64,000 bases of DNA from Peribacillus sp044761985 (GCF_044761985.1 NZ_JBIWDK010000007.1:124001-188000); one strand, 5' to 3'. Counted from the first letter of the stretch, positions 51,428 to 59,562 are shown. Notes: generated from the letters alone by a model not told the origin. Numbers and translations: made by a program.

Positions 51428-51460
51428 AATCCACCTACGATTTGTATGGTGGATTTTTTG
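51428..51460 (+). terminator. Terminator after the mhq operon
   Basis: AATCCACC and GGTGGATT around a 12-base loop, followed by a T run. Confidence 0.9.
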
Positions 51461-51686
51461 TGTGTTACAACTAGTTTGGCCTATTCATTACCTAACGATA
51501 AACTCTATCACTATCGAAAAATTATAGGTAGAGAGGGTATAAAGTCTTAGTGGTATTCGTGAATAGATGAGGATTATATCCTGGTCAATCGGGTAATTAG
51601 CATATTTATCCCTATTTATCTCCCTGACTATCTTCCTTATAATTATATAATATGAAAAATATACCAATAATAATGAGGTGTTTCTT

Positions 51687-51770
51687 TTGGATATAGGACA
51701 GGAGAAAGCTCAGATTTATTTTTTGAAAAGCACCATCCCCCTTTCCCTGCAGAGGGATGAGCGATTATGA
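51687..51770 (+). CDS. Possible 27-codon leader ORF overlapping the LXG toxin start
   Basis: TTG 51687 follows GAGGTG by six bases and opens MDIGQEKAQIYFLKSTIPLS..., ending at TGA 51768-51770, which overlaps the LXG start in ATGA form. It may couple translation of the toxin, or be the stub of a lost upstream LXG-partner gene, or chance. The 51461-51686 part upstream holds the promoter region and no other gene. Confidence 0.35.
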   Translation: MDIGQEKAQIYFLKSTIPLSLQRDERL

Positions 51771-53398
51771 CGATTTTTGAAGCGAAGCCATTGAAATCGG
51801 CAGTCGGGTCACGTGCCAAGCAATATGAAGACCTATTGGGGCAAGTGGAGACACTGAAAAAGGAATTCCAGGGAATTGTCGATTTGGATGAAGAACTGGC
51901 CGGATCCGGGGCTACAGCCATCAAGAACTTTTATCGGGCACAAGTCATCGTTGCCGATGCCTGGATCGAATTATTCACGACCCAAATCAGCTTTCTGAAA
52001 GGCATTCCGGCCATATTGGAAGACGCCGACCTATCCGGTGAGACTGTGGTTGAGGTGCCGTTTTTAGAGGGGGAAGTGACCCACGGTCTCTCCAACGCCA
52101 AATCGATGGTGAACCAGCAGTCCACCGATCTCCAAAAGATTTTCCAGAACATTGATGATATCCTTCCACTAAAGGTGTTCGATCAAGAAGATTTCCATGA
52201 GAAAATGGAAAAGGCGGAAAAAGAAAAGAACGATACCATCAAGAAAGTGCAGGAAGTAGATAATAAATTAGTAGAAGAATACCAAGTGAGCGAAGCCCAG
52301 GAAAGCGTTGCCGTTGGTCTTTTGCAAGCCTTACTTGAAGCCACCAGTCAGGATGGTACCGTTTCCCCGATGAACTTCAACCAAAGTGCCTTTCAAGCGA
52401 GTCAAGCTTATCAAGTGAAGGGTGAAGTGGCCGAGAACATGCAAGGATACCGGGACTTCAAGCAGCAAGAAGAGGAAGCGCGGAAACTCGAACAGGAAAT
52501 GGAAGAACTCGAGAACCGCCCTTGGTATGAAAAAGCCTGGGACACGACAAAAACCTTTACAGGGGAAATCACGGGGTATTATGATTCAGTAAGAGCAACA
52601 ACGGGAGTCGATCCCGTCACAGGTCGTAAACTTTCCGAAGCCGAACGAATCGCCGCGGGCGCGATGGCCGCCGCCGGATTCATACCCATTGTCGGCTGGG
52701 CTGGGCGTGCTGTCAAAGGCGGAAGTGCGATTTATAAAACAGCCAAAACAATGAATGCTGCAGAGCATGCAATGAGCGCCTATAAAACAGCTGATTCAAT
52801 GAAATGGATGGCTCAAGCCGAAAAAGGAATCTATGGTCTAACCAGTGCGAATGAAGCAAATGCCTATTTAACCGGAAAGGACCTCTTAGGCAATGAATAT
52901 TCCGGAGGAGAACAAGGTTTCACCCTCGCAGGTATAATTGGCATGGGTAGTGTCATGAAGAATGGTATGAAATTAAATGGACCTAACTCACGTATATTAA
53001 ATAATGATACGAATACTGGCCCAGTAGAGGTTAAAGCTCCTCCAGGTGCTTCTGCAGAACAAATAGCTCAAGTTAAGGCTTATGTTGAGGGTTCAAATAA
53101 GGCTTTACAAGATGGAGCTTTGTCACCTACTGGAAGGATATCAACTAAAGGAAAATTAAGACAGGATGCGTCCAGATCCGCAAGATTAGAAGGGAAGAGA
53201 GCCGCGGAGAGTGGGACTCCATATAAAGGTCATGTAGGTCATGTTCCTGACACAACTTGGGGAGGAAAACCTGACCCACATAGTTGGTTAGATCTTGACC
53301 CTAAAGTTAATACGAGTCTTGGAGGACAAGCGAAAAAATATCCTATAGGTTATAGACCTACAGAATTTAAGTTTGTTAAGGAGGATTTAGACGAATGA
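51767..53398 (+). CDS. LXG-domain polymorphic toxin with unassigned C-terminal toxin domain
   Basis: 543 residues. An N-terminal LXG helical targeting domain (~1-210, sent out by the type VII/Ess system) is followed by a Glu/Lys coiled coil (~225-255). A pre-toxin PT-TG-like segment (~262-340, VDPVTGRKLSEAERIAAGAMAAAG) comes next, then a variable C-terminal domain (~430-543). The tail contains YKGHVGHVPDTTWGG and SWLDLDPKVNTSLGGQ; the His pair suggests a metal-dependent nuclease of HNH/Endo VII kind, but this is a guess. Codons turn AT-rich from about 52,970, at the border of the toxin cassette. The next gene, an immunity candidate, overlaps by four bases. The usual two small Lap partner genes are missing upstream. 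Confidence 0.82.
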   Translation: MTIFEAKPLKSAVGSRAKQYEDLLGQVETLKKEFQGIVDLDEELAGSGATAIKNFYRAQVIVADAWIELFTTQISFLKGIPAILEDADLSGETVVEVPFLEGEVTHGLSNAKSMVNQQSTDLQKIFQNIDDILPLKVFDQEDFHEKMEKAEKEKNDTIKKVQEVDNKLVEEYQVSEAQESVAVGLLQALLEATSQDGTVSPMNFNQSAFQASQAYQVKGEVAENMQGYRDFKQQEEEARKLEQEMEELENRPWYEKAWDTTKTFTGEITGYYDSVRATTGVDPVTGRKLSEAERIAAGAMAAAGFIPIVGWAGRAVKGGSAIYKTAKTMNAAEHAMSAYKTADSMKWMAQAEKGIYGLTSANEANAYLTGKDLLGNEYSGGEQGFTLAGIIGMGSVMKNGMKLNGPNSRILNNDTNTGPVEVKAPPGASAEQIAQVKAYVEGSNKALQDGALSPTGRISTKGKLRQDASRSARLEGKRAAESGTPYKGHVGHVPDTTWGGKPDPHSWLDLDPKVNTSLGGQAKKYPIGYRPTEFKFVKEDLDE

Positions 53399-53913
53399 AT
53401 AATTGGACAGAAAAAATAACGGCAATGGTTATAGTAAAACAGGAAATTATGAAACAAGATGTGAAACAAATTTGGCCACACCATTTTCCGGAGGTGGCGA
53501 CAACTGAAGAACAGATAGCTAAACTTGAAATGGAAATAGGATTTAAACTCGATTCCATTTATCGGGATTTCCTGAAATATGCAAATGGATGGAAGGGATT
53601 TTACCAGACAGTTGATTTATTTGGGACAGAGCAACTAAAGAAATCTAAGGCTATGGATTATGCAAATTCATTATTAAATTCAATAGAAGAAGACGTTATA
53701 AAAGAAAGTGGTTTTCTTAGAAATCAGTTGTTACCTATTGCCGCGACCGAATATGATAAGGATTTATTTGTTATAGGTTTACCCCATTCACCATATCCAG
53801 GAAAAGTAATTTGGTTTGCTGGGGAAGAGATTGATAGATATGAAAATTTTAATGAATATTTTTTAGCGATGATTGATTATAATCGAGAAGAAATAGTTGC
53901 TTTAAAAAGCTAG
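53395..53913 (+). CDS. SUKH-family (SMI1/KNR4) immunity protein
   Basis: 172 residues. SUKH pattern: EEQIAKLEMEIGFKLDSIYRDFLKYANGWKGF, then LFGTEQLKK, LLPIAATEYDKDLFVIG and IDRYENFNEYFLAMIDYN. SUKH proteins bind and block many different toxins. The ATGA overlap with the LXG gene makes it the cognate antidote of that toxin. AT-rich like the toxin cassette. Confidence 0.85.
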   Translation: MNNWTEKITAMVIVKQEIMKQDVKQIWPHHFPEVATTEEQIAKLEMEIGFKLDSIYRDFLKYANGWKGFYQTVDLFGTEQLKKSKAMDYANSLLNSIEEDVIKESGFLRNQLLPIAATEYDKDLFVIGLPHSPYPGKVIWFAGEEIDRYENFNEYFLAMIDYNREEIVALKS

Positions 53914-54002
53914 TTTGTTGCTGATTTTATAAAAATAGCGGTAAATACAATTCGAATGGTTAAAATCAACATTTTATAGTCGTTCAGAAGAGGGTGGAAC
54001 TT

Positions 54003-54411
54003 ATGATGATGGAAGAGAAATTCATGAATCCTCAAGCATTGACTAGTATATTTGGAAATATACCTGTATTCGAAGGTGCAGAGCTATTAGATATTCAGCT
54101 TATAAGAGATGGCCCCATTTTATTTATGACTTTAATGACGTATGACTTTAATGACGAAAGAAGAAGTTAAAACTAAGCCAAAGCGTTGGGACCACTGGGA
54201 CGTGGTTTATATTCAACTATCATTTTTAACTATTAGTAACTTAGATATAAAAGGGTGGGGCAATGATAATATAATTTCTCGATTTGATCTTTCAGGTAAG
54301 ATGGAGAATAATTATTTAGAAATAAAAGGGAATAATGGGTTGAGAATAAATACGAATTTGGAATGGGTAAATGTAGAAAAGGTTACTCCTGGCTTAATAG
54401 GGTTACCGTAA
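54003..54411 (+). pseudogene. Imm50-like immunity gene broken by a 16-nt tandem duplication
   Basis: ATG 54003 (behind GAGGGTGG) opens MMMEEKFMNPQALTSIFGN and runs to TAA 54168-54170 (55 residues). A second frame from 54142 encodes MTLMTKEEVKTKPKRWDHWD... to 54411. The join is a perfect 16-base tandem repeat (54125-54156). Removing one copy restores a single ~130-residue protein that fits the Imm50 family (…ELLDIQLIRDGPILFMTLM, then …VVYIQLSFLTISNLDIKGWG). The gene is therefore off in this sequence, but could return by slippage. Confidence 0.8.
54125..54156 (+). repeat. Perfect 16-nt tandem duplication
   Basis: TATGACTTTAATGACG occurs at 54125-54140 and again at 54141-54156. Sixteen is not a multiple of three, so the second copy shifts the frame of the Imm50-like gene. 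Confidence 0.97.
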
Positions 54412-54439
54412 AAATTCTTAGAAATTAAAAAAAGATAAA

Positions 54440-54944
54440 ATGAAAGTTGTAAATGAACATTGGGCTCCTGAGGTGAGAAAAAATAGGAAATAAGATAGAT
54501 ATTTTAGATAAGAAATATGTACTTGAACATGGAACGGATTTTGATGAGAAACTTTGGTTCACTTCATATAGTGATGAAGTTTTAGATAATCCTGAAGACG
54601 AGGGAGGAAAACCTTTTAATGGGCTAGCCTACGAGTTATATGAGAACGGAGAATTGGCTTATTATAGTTATTATAACGAAGGATTTTTAGAAGGTGATTT
54701 TGTTAGATTTCACAACAATGGCAAGGTGAAGTCCATAGATTATATGATTAAAGGACAAACTAGGGGGTTAAGGAGAATGTGGTACGAAAGCGGCGAAAAA
54801 AAATATGAGGGTGAATATAAATTTGGTGTTTGTTTAAGGTATACCGAATGGGATAAAGAAGGGGAGATAATTAAACAAAAATTTTCACCAACAGAAGAAG
54901 AATTAGCCCTTATTGATCGATTCTCCAATATGGGAAAAAACTGA
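54440..54944 (+). pseudogene. YwqK-like (MORN-type) antitoxin/immunity gene, frameshifted near its start
   Basis: ATG 54440 opens MKVVNEHWAPEVRKN and stops at once. A second frame from about 54486 encodes KYVLEHGTDFDEKLWFTSY and then repeats of the type YELYENGELAYYSYYNEGFLEGDF and MWYESGEKKYEGEYKFG, to 54944. The second frame has no good start codon before TTG 54654. Taking one A from the A6 run at 54478-54483 joins the two (…EVRKIGNKIDILDKKYV…). The repeats match YwqK-family antitoxins. The last residues run into a fused fragment (see 54941). Confidence 0.7.
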
Positions 54945-55027
54945 AAAGCACATTGTAGTAGCTTTTCGCAATGAAAATATTATTCTAACGTATATCAACA
55001 GAGCTGTAGATTATTTTAAAGGTGCTT
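54941..55027 (+). pseudogene. 87-base fragment duplicated from the immunity gene at 55821
   Basis: 54941-55027 matches 55996-56082 with only about eight differences. Read in frame it gives TEKHIVVAFRNENIILTYINRAVDYFKGA, the same segment as TEKHIVAAFRNENIIRTDINRAVDYFKGA of that gene. The stop codon of the YwqK-like gene lies in the joined sequence, so a past recombination fused the two. Confidence 0.85.
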
Positions 55028-55091
55028 GAATAGTAAGCGTTATTATCCTTTAGGTTCACGTGAAATGACAAAGATAAAGTGGTTGGCTTAA
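55026..55091 (+). pseudogene. Possible leftover C-terminal tail of a toxin
   Basis: The frame reads LNSKRYYPLGSREMTKIKWLA and then stops at TAA 55089-55091, just before a strong terminator. The composition looks protein-like and resembles the C-terminal ends of polymorphic toxins. It has no start of its own, and source and family are unproven. Confidence 0.35.
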
Positions 55092-55093
55092 CT

Positions 55094-55144
55094 AAACCCG
55101 AACAATGACACTCATATAAAAGTGACTCGTTGTTCGGTTTTTTC
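55094..55144 (+). terminator. Terminator inside the immunity array
   Basis: CCGAACAA pairs with TTGTTCGG around an inner CACT/AGTG stem, with a T run. It splits the region into two transcription units. The 55145-55308 part shows no gene. Confidence 0.85.
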
Positions 55145-55308
55145 TATATAAAAAGATCTTTGGAAATCCAATTTATGTATAATGGGAATGATAGATTTTT
55201 GAAATTTATAAACAATGTAACGGACTCTAGAGTTGTATAGTATGAGACTCGACACAAGAGCTAGGGTTAAAATATTACTAGTTTTCCGATGATCAAATAA
55301 AGGTTGTG

Positions 55309-55590
55309 GTGACTTTGAATGATGAATTAAAACTTGAAACCTTTAAGTATTTTCTTGAATGCTATTTCAACGCAAGTGTTAACTATGATGAGTTAACTGA
55401 CCAAATAAAACACTTTAATTCGTTCGAAAATACTAAATATCATCAAAAACTCAGAGATGAGCTAAACTTAATAGAGCAACTAAATAACTGGGAACATGTA
55501 CAGGAATTCGTTAAAAGATATGGCATGAGGAAAATGAATGAAGAGAGACTAAAATGGTTGATCCACAGTATTTCTGAGGATTTATTATAA
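55309..55590 (+). CDS. CdiI-like immunity protein
   Basis: 93 residues (GTG 55309; GTG 55306 or TTG 55315 are possible). Helical, with YFNASVNYDELTDQIKHFNSFEN and WEHVQEFVKRYGMRKMNEERLKWLIHSISEDLL, a pattern I associate with contact-dependent inhibition immunity proteins of Gram-positives. No partner toxin gene lies next to it, so it is an orphan immunity gene. Confidence 0.6.
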   Translation: MTLNDELKLETFKYFLECYFNASVNYDELTDQIKHFNSFENTKYHQKLRDELNLIEQLNNWEHVQEFVKRYGMRKMNEERLKWLIHSISEDLL

Positions 55591-55686
55591 AATTAATCGC
55601 ATTCTTCTGGCAATTTTACTAGTTTAAATTATAAAAAGTTTAAAGCTTTATCTTAAAACTGAGCTGTAGAGGAAAGATTTCTGTAG

Positions 55687-55785
55687 TGCAAGCGTTTATG
55701 TTCATCTGAAGTGATTAATACTCAATTAAGAGAGTTTAATATTCAAATTGTATATCAGTCTTCAGGAAATAAAGAAATCTTTTAG
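55687..55785 (+). pseudogene. Possible leftover C-terminal tail of another toxin
   Basis: Between two stop codons the frame reads CKRLCSSEVINTQLREFNIQ and goes on to IVYQSSGNKEIF before TAG 55783-55785. It has no start codon. The length and style suit the last strand-helix part of a toxin domain left behind when the rest was lost. Weak claim. Confidence 0.35.
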
Positions 55786-55820
55786 GGGGAACTGGATAAG
55801 GAACAAAAAGGGGAATGGCA

Positions 55821-56489
55821 ATGATTTGGAATGACCAATTAAATAAAGAAAATCTATGGAAGGGTTGTATGGTAGCAATGATAGCGCATGCTATTATGGT
55901 AGCCCGATATCCTGAATTATCATATGAACATTCCTGGGATGGTTCGAATTATAGCATGATAGATGGTTCAGGGGGGCGGGGGACTCTGACTTTTACTGAA
56001 AAGCATATCGTGGCAGCTTTTCGCAATGAAAATATTATTCGAACAGATATCAACAGAGCTGTAGATTATTTTAAAGGTGCTTCCCAAGAAATTATTGAGT
56101 TGGCAGAAAATGAGGCTCTTCAATATCTATTGATGGAGGGAGATGATGGGAAAACTATACCTTCTATTACTACCGCATTTTGGGGGGATATTAATAGCGT
56201 ATCATCGAATGATACGATAGTGAAATTCGTACAAAGTGGTGGTTATCTTATTGAAAATCAGTTATTGGATTACACATCAGCAATAGATGCCTGGCGTGAA
56301 TATTACAAGATGTCAAAAGATCAAATCAAGTTATTAGAATCTTTATACAAGAGGAAGGTTGAAAGGAAAGAGAGTAATATTGTCTTAACTAGAAATGAAA
56401 TTAAAGTTCTAGGAACAGATGATATAGAAGGATTAAGAGAGAGCCAAAACTCATTTGAAGAAATAGGGATAATGTTTAAGGGTGATTAG
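55821..56489 (+). CDS. Putative immunity protein (unassigned family)
   Basis: 222 residues from ATG 55821; AAAGGGG lies seven bases before it, only one base before the alternative ATG 55815. Pattern: helical start with WKGCMVAMIAHAIMVARYPELSYEHSWDGSNYSM, a beta centre (GGRGTLTFTEKHIVAAFRN) and a long helical tail. Part of it is duplicated at 54941. Placement in the array and the overlap-like spacing with the next immunity gene support an immunity role. Cytoplasmic, no signal. Confidence 0.6.
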   Translation: MIWNDQLNKENLWKGCMVAMIAHAIMVARYPELSYEHSWDGSNYSMIDGSGGRGTLTFTEKHIVAAFRNENIIRTDINRAVDYFKGASQEIIELAENEALQYLLMEGDDGKTIPSITTAFWGDINSVSSNDTIVKFVQSGGYLIENQLLDYTSAIDAWREYYKMSKDQIKLLESLYKRKVERKESNIVLTRNEIKVLGTDDIEGLRESQNSFEEIGIMFKGD

Positions 56490-56490
56490 A

Positions 56491-57030
56491 ATGAACTTTT
56501 CTGTAGATATTTTCAAGCAAAACAAAATTAATTACGATTGGAGAACATTATATATAGGATTAAAATTAGATGTAATAAAATATAGTGACATAACTGATTA
56601 TGCAGTCGAATATTTAACTAACTATCCAGACACTAGCAATCAAAACATTATTCAGCTTGCTTGGGGTGGAGATGAATTAGATTACGAGAGCTTATTGGAA
56701 ACTATATTGAAAGAGTCAGATATCAGTGATTTGGACTTAGACTCCCGACGTTCCCATCTTGAAAAAAGAAAATGGAGATTTGGCATACTTGATTCTTTAA
56801 AAATGAGATATCAAGATGATTTTGAGGAGTTATTAAACAAGGTTGCTGAAGTGTATGCCGACTTTGATTATCCAAAAGACATGGAGAGCTTTATTCATTA
56901 TCTGGCTCCTAAAGACGGATTTAATCCTTCTCAATACTCGAAAGAAGAGAATGAAGTTAGATTAATTAACTTATTTACTGTCTTTCTAAACCAAGAAAAA
57001 CAATACTTACAAAATGATATTGCCATTTAG
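56491..57030 (+). CDS. DUF2247-family immunity protein
   Basis: 179 residues from ATG 56491 behind AGGGTGAT. Helical; NYDWRTLYIGLKLDVIKYSDITDYAVEYL and NIIQLAWGGDELDYESLLETIL are typical of DUF2247, a family found in polymorphic toxin loci. It begins one base after the previous stop, so the two are translationally coupled. AT-rich, unlike csgA downstream; this marks the end of the foreign-looking block. Confidence 0.7.
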   Translation: MNFSVDIFKQNKINYDWRTLYIGLKLDVIKYSDITDYAVEYLTNYPDTSNQNIIQLAWGGDELDYESLLETILKESDISDLDLDSRRSHLEKRKWRFGILDSLKMRYQDDFEELLNKVAEVYADFDYPKDMESFIHYLAPKDGFNPSQYSKEENEVRLINLFTVFLNQEKQYLQNDIAI

Positions 57031-57081
57031 GACTTTGACTGATAGAAAAGCACAAGTTAAGCTCAATACCCTCCAAATTCC

Positions 57082-57134
57082 TGTATAGATTTCCCTGCTC
57101 CTGGACAATCTAGTTTAGATTACTAATCCAGGAG
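57082..57134 (+). promoter_or_regulatory. Candidate sigma-G promoter and hairpin before csgA
   Basis: TGTATA (57082-57087) and CAATCTA (57106-57112), 18 bases apart, resemble a forespore sigma-G promoter. CTCCTGGA (57098-57105) and TCCAGGAG (57127-57134) are perfect inverted arms and could pair in the mRNA near the ribosome binding site. Confidence 0.4.
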
Positions 57135-57147
57135 AGGAGTGGTTTGG

Positions 57148-57402
57148 ATGGACCGCACGATTGGTTACTTACGTGAGATCTTGTCTAATTATACGGATCA
57201 GCACCCGGAGGCACAGCACATTTACGATAAGATTAAACATGGTCAGTTCCATTCGGAGAAGGAGCTCGTTCGTGAGCTTACTGGAAAGGAATCAGAACTT
57301 CTTAACCGAATTCTTCCTAAGGAAATGGCGCATGCAAAAGAGGCGATGGATTCCGAACGTTATACGCAATTAAATGAAGTGTATGAACAACTGATTATGT
57401 GA
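57148..57402 (+). CDS. csgA: Sigma-G-dependent sporulation protein CsgA
   Basis: 84 residues. MDRTIGYLREILSNYTD at the start and RYTQLNEVYEQLI at the end match B. subtilis CsgA (82 residues), a small acid-soluble protein made in the forespore. ATG 57148 follows GGAGAGGAG. Function in the spore is not known. Supports the spore-forming assignment. Confidence 0.85.
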   Translation: MDRTIGYLREILSNYTDQHPEAQHIYDKIKHGQFHSEKELVRELTGKESELLNRILPKEMAHAKEAMDSERYTQLNEVYEQLIM

Positions 57403-57406
57403 GAAA

Positions 57407-57444
57407 AAAACCTTGTCCATGTTGCTCACCGGACAAGGTTTTCT
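57407..57444. terminator. Bidirectional terminator after csgA
   Basis: AAACCTTGTCC and GGACAAGGTTT with A and T runs outside, shared with the convergent minus-strand gene. Confidence 0.9.
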
Positions 57445-57451
57445 TATTAGC

Positions 57452-58126
57452 CTATTCATCCATGCTAGTCAGAGAATCCATATGACTCGCAATCATCGAG
57501 ATGATGGTACCAGCTTCTTCTTTACTGAACATGAAGTTCGTTTCATCTCTTAAAATAATATCGTCTTCTTCTGTCCAGATCCGATTGACCCGTCTCAGCA
57601 GTCCATCACCTGTTTCCTGGACGATTCCGAATTGATAGGTGACCTCTACTTCGTTTTCTTTTATATAAGCCGTCACTTCTGGCGTTTCCCATTCAACATC
57701 GATTTCGAATACCTCAGAATCATCGTTTCCTGTTGAAGGATAGGACATGGAGCCTGACACGATTTCCAACCCATTATTGTCGTCATCGAGTTCATAGTCG
57801 TATTCGTCGTCGTCCCCTTCTATGTAAGCATGGAAGGTTTCATGGACGGCCTCCACGATATCTTCAATATCAGGTAATAGCACCTTGCTTATTTGCCCAA
57901 AATCGATGTCGAAGGATTCCATATAAAATTCTTCACTTTTCGGATCGAAAAACAGGGCGCAAAAATTCTCCTGCTCATCTTCATCTAATTCTGTATAAAA
58001 TTCGATGCGTGGATGTTTTGCTCCTCGCTCCACGGTCATGCTGCCAATCCGATCGTATTTATCACAAATCGATTGAAGATGGTCCTGCAATTCCCCACAT
58101 ACTCTGTCAAACCATTCTAATGACAT
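57452..58126 (-). CDS. Acidic cytoplasmic protein of unknown function
   Basis: 224 residues from ATG 58126 behind AGGATGTGG; longer starts up to 58186 are not supported. Very acidic (for example YIEGDDDEYDYELDDDNN), no signal or membrane span. The pattern MSLEWFDRVCGELQDHLQSI at the start and DETNFMFSKEEAGTIISMIASHMDSL at the end is not one I can name. Alone on its strand between csgA and a lipoprotein gene. Confidence 0.65.
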   Translation of the reverse strand: MSLEWFDRVCGELQDHLQSICDKYDRIGSMTVERGAKHPRIEFYTELDEDEQENFCALFFDPKSEEFYMESFDIDFGQISKVLLPDIEDIVEAVHETFHAYIEGDDDEYDYELDDDNNGLEIVSGSMSYPSTGNDDSEVFEIDVEWETPEVTAYIKENEVEVTYQFGIVQETGDGLLRRVNRIWTEEDDIILRDETNFMFSKEEAGTIISMIASHMDSLTSMDE

Positions 58127-58261
58127 TTCATCCACATCCTTTCGCTCCTTATTGTTTACCAAAATACGAAATACACTCTCGTCCAAAATATGTATTTTTA
58201 AAGGGGGATAACTCTACCATTACGAATACTATTTGAAATGACCCGATAGGAGGGTGTGCTA

Positions 58262-58765
58262 TTGTCAGCGTTCAAAAAAATCATGATGGGATTCCTTGGT
58301 ATAAGTCTCCTTGCTGCATGTGAGGACCAACAACCATTCAATGACGATAAGGAAGCGGTACATGCAGAAAAAGAAGTCGGGGATGCCAAAACGGGGAACG
58401 ATGAACCTTTGTATGAAGCCTATAAATATAATGGAAGACACTTATATGGAGGGTGGATATCAGAAGGAACCTATCTTCTCATTTTAAGGGACCCCATCAG
58501 TACCTATACCATGCAAAGGATAACGAGAGATGATTATGAAGAGGTACGACATTTTGAAATAGTCAAACCCATTGACAATACCATGACAGGTGTACTTTAT
58601 AATGAAGAACATCGGAATCGGACGACTACGTTCACACTAAAACTTAACGACGACCATACGAAACTGACGATTACCATGCCGGATGAGCCTCCTGTTACAT
58701 ACAAACAAACCGTAATGGAGCCAAACGAATTTAATCCTACTTACGAATGGGGATTTGAGGAATAA
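58262..58765 (+). CDS. Lipoprotein, paralogue of the gene at 63543
   Basis: 167 residues from TTG 58262 behind TAGGAGGGTG. A short signal peptide ends in LLAAC (Cys ~20). After an acidic linker, the mature domain reads YLLILRDPISTYTMQRITRDDYEEVRHFEIVKP and VLYNEEHRNRTTTFTLKLNDDHTKLTITMPDEPPVTYKQT, a small beta-rich fold. The protein at the window end shares most of these residues. Unknown role, on the outer face of the membrane. Confidence 0.7.
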   Translation: MSAFKKIMMGFLGISLLAACEDQQPFNDDKEAVHAEKEVGDAKTGNDEPLYEAYKYNGRHLYGGWISEGTYLLILRDPISTYTMQRITRDDYEEVRHFEIVKPIDNTMTGVLYNEEHRNRTTTFTLKLNDDHTKLTITMPDEPPVTYKQTVMEPNEFNPTYEWGFEE

Positions 58766-58868
58766 GCCGTTTCTGACGATCTGAAAAGTGAAAGTCGAAA
58801 TCCCTACAGAATATATAGCGTAAATTTGTTAAACTATAGACAAGTGACGACTGAAGGGGAGTTTTGAC

Positions 58869-59405
58869 GTGTCGATTCAGATTTATATCTTAGGGAAATT
58901 GGCTGAAGAGAATAGTTATCCATATAAGTTGAAAAAGCAATTATCCGAACCAATTCCTATTGATAAATTTACGGGGATAAGCGAAAGTAAATTATATTAT
59001 CATTTTGATAAGTTAGCGGATATGGGGTTTATCCGTGCTGTGGAAACCATTAAGGAAGAGAACAGGCCAGACAAGCATGTCTATCAAATTACAGATCCGG
59101 GACGAGAAGAATTAAACAAGCGGATTTACCAAACGTTTGAAAAGGCCACTGAAATAAATGAAATGTATATTGCCCTTTCCTATATCAAGCACGTGAAGGT
59201 AGAGAAAGTGCTCACGATATTAGAGGAGAAAATTGAAAAACAGCGTAAGACTTGGGAAACCTACACAAGCTTCAGCCACGAAATTGATGAAAATGCTGAG
59301 AACTATTGGGGAGTTAAGTTTATTCAGGAGCATGCACACAGTCGGGCGCAGCACAACGCCGAATGGCTGGAAGAACTTAGAGCACGCATAAAAGAACGGG
59401 CATGA
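58869..59405 (+). CDS. PadR-family regulator
   Basis: 178 residues from GTG 58869 behind GAAGGGGAG. Winged helix at the N-terminus (IYILGKLAEENSYPYKLKKQLSE; SKLYYHFDKLADMGFI; YQITDPGREELNKRI), then the Vir_act_alpha-type helical C-terminal domain used for dimers. The target genes and effector are unknown. No transporter gene is directly linked. Confidence 0.85.
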   Translation: MSIQIYILGKLAEENSYPYKLKKQLSEPIPIDKFTGISESKLYYHFDKLADMGFIRAVETIKEENRPDKHVYQITDPGREELNKRIYQTFEKATEINEMYIALSYIKHVKVEKVLTILEEKIEKQRKTWETYTSFSHEIDENAENYWGVKFIQEHAHSRAQHNAEWLEELRARIKERA

Positions 59406-59530
59406 CTTCATGAACAGCTCACGCTTTGAAAGCATGATGCTTTAGTTTTGAAAAAATAATCTACCCATGCAAGACATAAAGGTTGAATGGTAAGTAAGTT
59501 CTATCAGGATAATCATAGGTGATTTCTAGT

Positions 59531-59562
59531 GGAGACAGTGTAAATGCTGTCTCCTTTTTTAT
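59531..59562 (+). terminator. Terminator downstream of the PadR gene
   Basis: GGAGACAG and CTGTCTCC around an eight-base loop, followed by a T run. Confidence 0.9.

Noticed and set aside
51767..57030. Prophage or plasmid insertion around the toxin region
   Set aside because: AT-rich and mosaic, but no integrase, structural genes, tRNA or attachment repeats are seen; a polymorphic toxin locus explains it.
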